From assembly GCF_034427435.1 (NCBI RefSeq), contig NZ_JAXQNP010000002.1:1860001-1924000 (forward strand): a stretch of DNA of 64,000 nt, written 5' to 3'. The position numbers and the translations under genes were made by a program. The notes under the pieces are model-generated. The model was not told the origin of the DNA, made no database searches, and was given only the letters and a program-made list of their open reading frames with translations. Origin of the DNA: Nitrospirillum sp034427435 (GTDB taxonomy: Bacteria > Pseudomonadota > Alphaproteobacteria > Azospirillales > Azospirillaceae). Below are positions 42,509-49,393 of this stretch, piece by piece (the stretch's first letter is position 1; the number at the start of each line of letters is the position of its first letter).

Positions 42509-43321
42509 TCAAATCTTGGCGCGCAACTGCCGTCGGGCTTCGTCCGCCAGGGGGTGCAGCGCTTGCGGCGGAGCGTCGGCCACCAGGCTGTAACCCAGGC
42601 CGCTGTTGGCCCAGGTCACGCCGCCCACGGCGTCCTTCCGGTGCTCGGTCATGGGGGCGTCGCCGTCCAGCTTCATGGGACGGACCAGCATGGCGATGCG
42701 GTTGCCGGCGCTGTCGTCGTAAAAGAACATGGCGCCGGGCCCGTGCGGCGTGGCGACCAGCCGCCCGCCCATGAAGCGGTAGCCGGCGGCCGACAGGTCG
42801 GGCACGGCCACCTTGCGGTCCAGGCGCTGCGACACCCAGCGCAGCAACTGCTCCTGCTCGCTGGCGGTCATCTCCACCGGCCGCGCCGTGTCGGCGGCAT
42901 AGACGCGATAATTGTCCATCGCCTCCTGCGTCAGCATGGCCACCGGGGTCATGGGCGCCTTGCCGGCGGTCATGCCGTGCATGGACCAGCCGCCAACCCC
43001 ACCCACCAGCACCAGGGCGAGGGCGGCGGCCATGCTGCGCCAGGGGCCCGCCCCGGCAGCGGGAAGCCAGGACCGCGCCCGTTCATGCCGCCGCGCCTCG
43101 ATGAGGTGGGCGAGGTTCAGCCGGTCCGGCACCGGTTCCTCCGCGATGGGCGCCAAGGCGGCGCGCAGGGCGGCGCGCTGGCCCGCGTACGCGGCCACCC
43201 GGTGGGCGGCCTCGGCGTGGGTGGACAGGTACGCCTCCACCTCCGCCTGCCGCCGCGCGTCCAGGGCGCCGTCGACGTAGGCGTGCAGATCCTCCTCGGT
43301 GATGGGGCGGCCGGCGGTCAT
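42509..43321 (-). CDS. Anti-sigma factor (membrane-bound) of the catalase operon
   Basis: 270-residue protein. The cytosolic N-terminus, ITEEDLHAYVDGALDARRQA followed by EVEAYLSTHAEAAHRV, is the usual anti-sigma start. It lacks the His-x3-Cys-x2-Cys zinc motif. One transmembrane helix lies at about residues 90-112 (AAALALVLVGGVGGW), followed by a periplasmic domain of about 150 residues (RFMGGRLVATPHGPGAMFFY). Its start overlaps the sigma factor stop by 4 nt. It presumably holds the ECF sigma factor inactive until a periplasmic signal arrives. Confidence 0.88.
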   Translation of the reverse strand: MTAGRPITEEDLHAYVDGALDARRQAEVEAYLSTHAEAAHRVAAYAGQRAALRAALAPIAEEPVPDRLNLAHLIEARRHERARSWLPAAGAGPWRSMAAALALVLVGGVGGWSMHGMTAGKAPMTPVAMLTQEAMDNYRVYAADTARPVEMTASEQEQLLRWVSQRLDRKVAVPDLSAAGYRFMGGRLVATPHGPGAMFFYDDSAGNRIAMLVRPMKLDGDAPMTEHRKDAVGGVTWANSGLGYSLVADAPPQALHPLADEARRQLRAKI

Positions 43322-43905
43322 TTCACTCTCCTGAAAAATCCAGCGCCCAACCGGGGGGCGCCAAATGGGGGGCGATGAATGGTGGCGCCGCTTTTCGTCG
43401 TCTCGGGGGTGGGCGTCCCCTCCATCTTCTGCGACAGCTTCTCCCGGGCGCGGGCCAGGCGGGACATGACGGTGCCGATGGGAATGTCCAGCACCCGCGC
43501 CGCCTCGGCATAAGTCAGATCCTCGACCGACACCAGCAACAGCACGCTGCGCTGCTCTTCCGGCAAGGTGTGGAGCGCCCGCATCACGTCGGCATGGTGC
43601 AGGGCGTCCTCCTGCGTCGCGGGACTAGCGATCATGGCCTCGTCGATCCCGTCCTCCAGCGTGACGTGGCTGCCCCGCCGGCGGTTCTGGCGCATATGGC
43701 TGACGGCCAGATTGTGCAGGATGCTGAACAGCCAGGTGCGGGCGTCGCCGTCCGCCCGGCGCTGGTGCCAGCGGCTCACGGCCCGTTCCAGGCAGTCCTG
43801 CACCAGGTCGTCCGCCGTGGCGTGGTTCTTCACCAGCGCCCGTGCATACCGGCGCAACGCCGGTATCAGCGGCTCGACCAGCAGCATCATGTCCTTCATG
43901 GCCAT
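43318..43905 (-). CDS. ECF-family RNA polymerase sigma factor
   Basis: 195-residue ECF sigma factor. Region 2 is ALRRYARALVKNHATADDLV followed by QDCLERAVSRWHQRRADGDARTWLF. Region 4 is LPEEQRSVLLLVSVEDLTYA with AARVLDIPIGTVMSRLARAR as the helix-turn-helix. A Pro/Thr-rich tail follows. It is the third gene of the catalase-cytochrome b561-sigma-anti-sigma operon, 26 nt after the cytochrome gene and overlapping the anti-sigma gene. From memory, one ECF group is regularly found with catalase and cytochrome b561. It probably controls its own operon. Confidence 0.93.
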   Translation of the reverse strand: MAMKDMMLLVEPLIPALRRYARALVKNHATADDLVQDCLERAVSRWHQRRADGDARTWLFSILHNLAVSHMRQNRRRGSHVTLEDGIDEAMIASPATQEDALHHADVMRALHTLPEEQRSVLLLVSVEDLTYAEAARVLDIPIGTVMSRLARAREKLSQKMEGTPTPETTKSGATIHRPPFGAPRLGAGFFRRVK

Positions 43906-43931
43906 CGCCCTCGGAGTCCAGGTTCCCGCTG

Positions 43932-44471
43932 TCAGCGCCGGGTGCGCCAGGCCGCCATGCTCTGGAACACGCCGTCCTTGAACAGCAGGCCATGCATCAA
44001 GGCGGCGGACAAGTGGGCGATCACCGTGAGGAACAAGGTGTACGCCAGATAGGTGTGCAGGTGGCGCAAGGTGGCGTACAGCGCCCGGTCAGGCGACAGC
44101 AGCGGCGGCAGGTGCAGCGTTCCCCAGACGGTGATGGGATACCCGCCGGCCGACAGCATGGACCAACCCACCAGCGGCAGGGCGATCATCAGGGCGTACA
44201 GCAGCAGGTGCGACAGATGGGCGATGGCCTTCTGCGGGCCGGGCATGTCCGCTGGCAGCGGCGGGGGCCGGTGGGTGGCGCGCACGGCCAGGCGGACCAG
44301 CACCAGCACCAGCAGCGTGGCGCCCACGGATTTGTGCAGCGGCACCAGCCAGTTGTGGCTGGTCCCCACGGTGGCGACCATGGCCACGCCGATGAACAGC
44401 ATGGCGACGATCAGGGCGGCCATGATCCAGTGCAGCAGGCGGGCGGGCCCGCTGAAGGTGGTCGACGTCAT
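43932..44471 (-). CDS. Cytochrome b561-family protein
   Basis: 179-residue inner-membrane di-heme b cytochrome with four transmembrane helices. Likely heme ligands are the His in ARLLHWIMA, PLHKSVGA, LRHLHTYLAY and VIAHLSAALMHGLLFKDGVF. Members pass electrons between quinol and periplasmic partners. The gene overlaps the catalase-family gene by 4 nt, so electron delivery to that exported heme enzyme is a reasonable inference. Confidence 0.92.
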   Translation of the reverse strand: MTSTTFSGPARLLHWIMAALIVAMLFIGVAMVATVGTSHNWLVPLHKSVGATLLVLVLVRLAVRATHRPPPLPADMPGPQKAIAHLSHLLLYALMIALPLVGWSMLSAGGYPITVWGTLHLPPLLSPDRALYATLRHLHTYLAYTLFLTVIAHLSAALMHGLLFKDGVFQSMAAWRTRR

Positions 44472-45598
44472 TGCGCGGACTCCTTGGGGGCGGACTGGCC
44501 GGGGGTGGGGGCGGGAAAAGCCGTGTCGTTGGCCAGGGCGCTGGGGGCCGCCGGCTCACCCGTGCGGCGGGTGTAGCCCACGGCATAGACGGAAGAGCGC
44601 GCGGCCAGCAGCGGGTCGTCGGAGGGTGCCACCCCAGCCGGCAGGATGGTGGGGTCGAAGTTCACGTCGCGGCAGGGGCCGTCATCCTCCGTCACCGCAC
44701 GGTCGATGGTCAGGGTGCCGACCTCCACCCGCTGACGGTCGTCCGGCCAGGCCTTGGTGGCGTCATCGGTGGGGTCGCCGGGGTTGGGCAGGAGGATGGA
44801 CAGGTGCCAGACCAGCGGCCCGTGCGCCAGCCGCCCCGCCACCTCGTCGAACAGGAAGTCGCGCGGCAGGCTGGCCAGCGTCGTCTTGTCCAGCTCCCCG
44901 AACGGCGCCTCGGGCGTGAAAATCCAGCGCACCGGCCGGGTTTGGCCTTGGCCGTTGGTGAAGCGGAAGGCGTTGACGCTGTTGTAGCTGGCGTTGGCGA
45001 AGCTGTTGGGCAGGGGCGCTTTGGCCATGTAGTCGGCGAAGGCCTTGGTTTCCGGATGCTTGGCCATATAGGACTGCACCTTTGCGGGATCGGGCTTGCC
45101 GGTGGCGGGGTCGGGCGTGGTCGCCAACTGGAAATCCAGGAAGGACTGGGGGGTGGCGACGGGGAAGACCGGCACATGGTTCAGCGCCATACGCCATTGC
45201 TCCCCGCCCGGCAGGTCGAACTTCAGCGCCAGGCTGTGGAAGGTGACCCGGCCGTCCCCCGCGTTGGGCACGCCGCCGGCCAGGGAGAAGCGGCCGATGA
45301 CCGGCGTGGTCGCCTGGCGGAACAGGCTGGCCTTGCTCAAGGCCAGCCCCTGGCCGTTGCCGTCGAAATGGCCCACCACGCACAGGCCCTTGGCATGGGC
45401 GCGGCGAAAGCCCTCATGCCGGCCGTCATGCGCCTCCAGGGCGTTGACGATCTGCGCCGGGTGCAACTGGCCGGGCGTCAGCCAGCCGCCGGCATAGGCG
45501 AAGGCGGCGGTGGCGCCGCCGGCCACGGCGCCGATGGCCAGCAGCGGCAGCAACCCGCCGCGGCGGAGGATGTCCTTGATCGTGTATGAGGCTGGCAT
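44468..45598 (-). CDS. Catalase-family peroxidase (SrpA-like), exported
   Basis: 376-residue heme protein smaller than ordinary catalases. The N-terminal membrane/signal segment (LLPLLAIGAVAGGATAAFAY) predicts a periplasmic site. The distal His is in FRRAHAKGLC, and the proximal heme Tyr is likely in ARSSVYAVGY (Arg-x3-Tyr). FSLAGGVPNAGDGRVTFHSL is typical of the SrpA group, which shows peroxidase rather than strong catalase activity. ATG 45598 gives the best N-terminus. It is the first gene of the operon with cytochrome b561, ECF sigma factor and anti-sigma factor. Confidence 0.92.
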   Translation of the reverse strand: MPASYTIKDILRRGGLLPLLAIGAVAGGATAAFAYAGGWLTPGQLHPAQIVNALEAHDGRHEGFRRAHAKGLCVVGHFDGNGQGLALSKASLFRQATTPVIGRFSLAGGVPNAGDGRVTFHSLALKFDLPGGEQWRMALNHVPVFPVATPQSFLDFQLATTPDPATGKPDPAKVQSYMAKHPETKAFADYMAKAPLPNSFANASYNSVNAFRFTNGQGQTRPVRWIFTPEAPFGELDKTTLASLPRDFLFDEVAGRLAHGPLVWHLSILLPNPGDPTDDATKAWPDDRQRVEVGTLTIDRAVTEDDGPCRDVNFDPTILPAGVAPSDDPLLAARSSVYAVGYTRRTGEPAAPSALANDTAFPAPTPGQSAPKESAQ

Positions 45599-45652
45599 GG
45601 GCCGGCGTCCCTCTGATCCATTGGGGGCCCGGTGGTGGACCCTTCCCGAGGT

Positions 45653-45683
45653 GGACGCCGGCGCCGCCGGATTATTCCGGCGG
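45653..45683 (-). promoter_or_regulatory. Candidate ECF promoter within a perfect inverted repeat
   Basis: Upstream of the catalase gene the minus strand reads GGAATAA (45678-45672), 14 nt, then CGTCC (45657-45653), an ECF-like -35/-10 layout. The -35 part sits inside CCGCCGGA-N4-TCCGGCGG (45664-45683), a perfect 8-bp inverted repeat. Expected transcript start is about 50 nt before the catalase ATG. Confidence 0.45.
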
Positions 45684-45711
45684 CCGGACAATTTTTTTCA
45701 GACGTATGGTT

Positions 45712-47763
45712 TCAGGCCGCTTTCACCGCGTCGAGGAAGCGGCTGACCACGGCGCGCAGCGTGTCGGCCTCCTTGCCCAGCAGGTCGGAGGAGGCGATGA
45801 CGCTGCCGGTCGCGGCACCGGTGCCATCCGCCGCCTCGCGCACGCCCACGATGTTGGCGGAGACGGCGCGGGTGCCGATGGACGCCTCCTGCACGTTGCG
45901 GGCGATTTCCCGTGTCGCGGCCCCTTGCTCCTCCACCGCCGATGACACGCCGGTGGTGATCTCGTTCATGCGGGCGATGGTGGCGGCGATGCCCTCGATG
46001 GCGGCCACGGCCTGGGCCGTTTCCCCCTGGATCGCATCCACCTGCGACTGGATCTCCTCGGTCGCCTTGCCCGTCTGCCCGGCCAGCGCCTTGACCTCGC
46101 CCGCCACCACCGCGAAGCCCTTGCCCGCGTCACCGGCGCGGGCGGCCTCGATGGTGGCGTTGAGCGCCAGCAGGTTGGTCTGGCTGGCGATGGCCTGGAT
46201 GAGGTCCAGCACCTGCCCGATACGCTGCGCGGCGGTGGCCAACCCGTCGATGGAGCGCTTGGTGACGGAGGCCTCGTGGACCGCCGTATTGGCGGTATTG
46301 GCGGCATCGCTCATTTGCCGGGAGATCTCGGTGATGGACTGGCTCAACTGCTCGGCCGCCGCGGCCACCGTCTGCACATTGGCGGAGGTTTCCTCGGCGG
46401 CACCGGCCACGTTGTTGGACAAGGCCATGGTGTCGTCGGCGGAGACGGTGAGGGTGTCGGCGGCCTGGCGCAGGGACTGTTCGGCGCCGGAGAAGCCCCG
46501 CACCACCTTGTCGATGGACTCCGCGAACTCCCGCGTGGCCGCTTCCAGGCGCTGGCGCCGGGCCTCCTTGGCCCTTTCTTCGGCCAGTTGCTGGGCGGCC
46601 AGCGTGTCGGCGGCCATGGCGTTGGTGCGCAGGATGGCGACCGCGCCGGCGATCTCGCCCACCTCGTCGGCGCGGTCGCAGAACGGAACCTCCACGGCGT
46701 AATCCTTGGTGGCAAGCCGGGCGATGACTTGGCGCAGGGTATCCAGGGGGCGCAGCAACTGCCGCGCCACCACCCACAAGGTGACCAGTACGACGAGGAC
46801 GCACACGCCGGCCAGGCCCAGGCTGACCATCAGGTTCAGCCAAGCCGCCCGCCCGAACGCCTGGATGTGGCTCCGCGCCAGCTCCTCGACGGCATGCCGG
46901 GCCGTGACGGCCTTGCCGATGGCCTCCGTCGCCGAGGCGAACCAGCTTTTGCTGTCGACGGGGTATGCGGTTCCTTGGTTGGATGCCGCGACGATGCGGC
47001 CGATCGTGTCGTTGATGCCCTTGAGCGCGTCTTCGGTGGCGGCGGTCGCCGCCACGAAGTCCGCGCCGTGCCGTGCCGCCCGTCCGCTGACGGAGGCGGC
47101 ACTTTGCGCCGCGGCGCCTTCCGCGCGGCCCAGGCTTTCCATCTGCGAGGGGGACAAGGGCTTGCCGGCCGCCAGCACCCCCGCCAGCAGGCCCCGTTCG
47201 CGCCCGATCTGCTCGCTGAGCTGTGCCAGATCGGCAGCCAGCGCCAAGGTGTCGACCAGGCGGGTGTCGGCCGAGGCGGGCAGGGCGTCGCCGATGCGGT
47301 CCTTGAACGCCAGCATGGCATCGACGGCCCGGGTGGCCGCCCCGAACCAAGCGGCCGCGTCGCGGGGACCGGCCTGATCCACCGCTTGCCAGGCCGACTG
47401 ACGCGCCATGTCCAGCGCCTGCCAGGCGGTGCGGGCCGCACCGGCGTCCAGTCCCGCAGCCTCCGCCTGGGCCAGGGCGGATTGCCCCTCCCGCACGGCG
47501 GCGTCGCGGGCGTCGGCGGCTGCCTTGCGTGCCCCCGGGTCCACGGTGGCCGATGACAGCAGGACATTGGTCAGCCCGCGTTCCACCGCCATCCGCGTGG
47601 CCGCCTCCAGCACCGCCGATGCCGCCCCCTCCGCCACCGAAACACGACGGGCCGCCGCCAGGTTGTCAATCGCCTGAACGGCGCGCTGCACGGCAAGTAA
47701 ACACGTTAACAATGCCAGTAAACCAACCATGCCAAGCAATTTCTGACGAATGGTCATGCCCAT
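45712..47763 (-). CDS. Methyl-accepting chemotaxis protein with NIT-like sensor domain
   Basis: 683-residue chemoreceptor. The first transmembrane helix is GMVGLLALLTCLLAVQ, and a large all-helical periplasmic domain follows to about residue 310. Its repeated motifs ATRMAVERGLTNVLLSS and LSEQIGRERGLLAGVLAAGK match the NIT (nitrate/nitrite-sensing) domain style. The second helix is LGLAGVCVLVVLVTLWVV, then HAMP, then a signalling domain with IASQTNLLALNATIEAARAG. ATG 47763 (MGMTIRQ) is chosen by the membrane start; the open frame upstream to 47910 is not protein-like. A degenerate FNR/FixK-like box lies 134 bp upstream. Confidence 0.92.
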   Translation of the reverse strand: MGMTIRQKLLGMVGLLALLTCLLAVQRAVQAIDNLAAARRVSVAEGAASAVLEAATRMAVERGLTNVLLSSATVDPGARKAAADARDAAVREGQSALAQAEAAGLDAGAARTAWQALDMARQSAWQAVDQAGPRDAAAWFGAATRAVDAMLAFKDRIGDALPASADTRLVDTLALAADLAQLSEQIGRERGLLAGVLAAGKPLSPSQMESLGRAEGAAAQSAASVSGRAARHGADFVAATAATEDALKGINDTIGRIVAASNQGTAYPVDSKSWFASATEAIGKAVTARHAVEELARSHIQAFGRAAWLNLMVSLGLAGVCVLVVLVTLWVVARQLLRPLDTLRQVIARLATKDYAVEVPFCDRADEVGEIAGAVAILRTNAMAADTLAAQQLAEERAKEARRQRLEAATREFAESIDKVVRGFSGAEQSLRQAADTLTVSADDTMALSNNVAGAAEETSANVQTVAAAAEQLSQSITEISRQMSDAANTANTAVHEASVTKRSIDGLATAAQRIGQVLDLIQAIASQTNLLALNATIEAARAGDAGKGFAVVAGEVKALAGQTGKATEEIQSQVDAIQGETAQAVAAIEGIAATIARMNEITTGVSSAVEEQGAATREIARNVQEASIGTRAVSANIVGVREAADGTGAATGSVIASSDLLGKEADTLRAVVSRFLDAVKAA

Positions 47764-47896
47764 ATCTCGCTTCTGGAAAGGGGGTTTACTGGATTGATGA
47801 GTTTCCTGTGCATGTATAATGAAAGGGGCGGAATGGGTAAAAGAAGAGTTAACGCTTTCGGTGGTCCGCCCATGATCAGGGCGCGCCGCGCCAAGT

Positions 47897-47910
47897 TTGA
47901 TCTGGCGCAA
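47897..47910. promoter_or_regulatory. Possible FNR/FixK-like box upstream of the NIT-type chemoreceptor
   Basis: TTGATCTGGCGCAA keeps the outer TTGA and CAA half-sites of the FNR/FixK family but deviates from perfect symmetry. It lies about 134 bp before the chemoreceptor start. Weak by itself. Confidence 0.3.
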
Positions 47911-48006
47911 GCGTGGGCAGCGGAATTTGGCTAAAGGGGCCCCGTCTTCGCAAATGGGGCCACAATCAAAGGGTGGGCGAGGAGGGGTAAGAGGACGCGC
48001 CGCGTG

Positions 48007-49203
48007 TCAATGGGCGTAGCCGGCGCACGCCTGCTCCCCGTCGTCGCCAGTCTGGGGCTGGCCCCGGTCGGTCGCGGCGGCGATGGCGGTCAGGGTCAGC
48101 GCGCAAACGGCCAGGCCCGCCCCCAGCCAGGGCAGGTGCACATAGCTCACGCCATGGTCGATGGCGATGCCGCCGAACCACGCGCCCAGGGCGTTGCCCA
48201 TGTTGAACGCCCCCTGGTTCAGGGTGGAGGCCAGGTTGGGCGCCCCGCGCGCCTGGTCCACCACCCGCATCTGCAGTGGCGACCCGACGCAGAAGGCGGC
48301 GATGCCCCACAGCACCAGGGTCGGGACCGCGCCGACGGGCGTGGCGCTGGTCCACACCAGGGCCACCAGGATCAGGGCGATGATGCCGAAGGTCGTCATC
48401 ACCATGGGCATCATCTTCCAGTCGGCCAGGCGGCCCCCCAGAAGGTTGCCCACCGTCAGCCCCACGCCGAACAGCAACAGGACGTAGGTCACCTGGTCGG
48501 GCGAGAAACCCGTGACATGCTCCAGCAGCGGGGTGATGTAGGTCAGCACGCTGAACAGGCTGGCGGAGGAGATGACGCTGATCATCATGGCCATGGCCAC
48601 CTGGGGGCGGCCCAGCACGCGGAACTCGCCCAGCAGGCTGCCCCCGCTGCTTCCTGGCAGACCGCGGGGAAGCCACAGGGCCAAGGCCGAGGCGGCGATG
48701 ATGCCGATGGCCACCACCGCCCAGAAGGTGGCGCGCCAGCCCAACTCATGCCCCAGGGCCGTGCCCAGCGGCACGCCCAGCACGTTGGCCAGCGTCAGGC
48801 CGGAAAACATCAGCGAAATGGCCTGGCCGCGCTTGTGCCGTGGCACCAGGCCGGCGGCCACCACGGCGCCGATGCCGAAGAAGGTGCCGTGCGACAGGGC
48901 GGTGACGATGCGGGCCGCCATCAGCAGGCCATAGCTGGGGGCCAGTGCGCAGAACAGGTTGCCCAGGATGAAGATGCCCATGAGGCCGATCAGCGCGCTC
49001 TTGCGCGGCAGGCGGGCCGTCACCACCGCCAGCACGGGCGCGCCCACCACCACGCTGAGGGCATAGGCGGTGACCAGCATGCCGGCCTGGGGGATGCTGA
49101 CGCTCAAATCCTGCGCCAGGTCCGGCAACATGCCCATGATCACGAACTCGGTCGTGCCGATGCCGAAGGAGGCGATGGCGAGGGCGAGCAGGGGCAAGGG
49201 CAC
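48007..49203 (-). CDS. MFS transporter (AraJ/YdhP-type drug or sugar efflux family)
   Basis: 398-residue inner-membrane exporter with 12 predicted helices. It opens with LALAIASFGIGTTEFVIMG, the classic start of this DHA-type MFS subgroup. The loop motif TARLPRKSALIGLMG and later SHGTFFGIGAVVAAGLVP are also typical. GTG 49203 is chosen because GGAG lies 9 nt before it; upstream in-frame codons lack a ribosome site. Substrate is unknown. It stands alone. Confidence 0.92.
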   Translation of the reverse strand: MPLPLLALAIASFGIGTTEFVIMGMLPDLAQDLSVSIPQAGMLVTAYALSVVVGAPVLAVVTARLPRKSALIGLMGIFILGNLFCALAPSYGLLMAARIVTALSHGTFFGIGAVVAAGLVPRHKRGQAISLMFSGLTLANVLGVPLGTALGHELGWRATFWAVVAIGIIAASALALWLPRGLPGSSGGSLLGEFRVLGRPQVAMAMMISVISSASLFSVLTYITPLLEHVTGFSPDQVTYVLLLFGVGLTVGNLLGGRLADWKMMPMVMTTFGIIALILVALVWTSATPVGAVPTLVLWGIAAFCVGSPLQMRVVDQARGAPNLASTLNQGAFNMGNALGAWFGGIAIDHGVSYVHLPWLGAGLAVCALTLTAIAAATDRGQPQTGDDGEQACAGYAH

Positions 49204-49393
49204 GGGGAGGTACTCCAGGAAAACAACAGCGGCTGAACGATGCGCCCCTAGCATCGCCGAAAATGGGTAAGCGTTGTCATGCTGCATTGCAGCGTGAGCC
49301 ATGCGGCCGATGCCGGCCCCGAAATGATGCCCCTGAAATGAGGAAATGGCGCGCAGGCTGGGCCCGCGCGCCATGCGTCAATGACGGCTGGTA

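Noticed and set aside
45664..45683. Perfect inverted repeat considered as a terminator of the NIT-type chemoreceptor gene
   Set aside because: On the minus strand it is not followed by a T-run, and its position fits the catalase operon promoter better. A termination role is not excluded.
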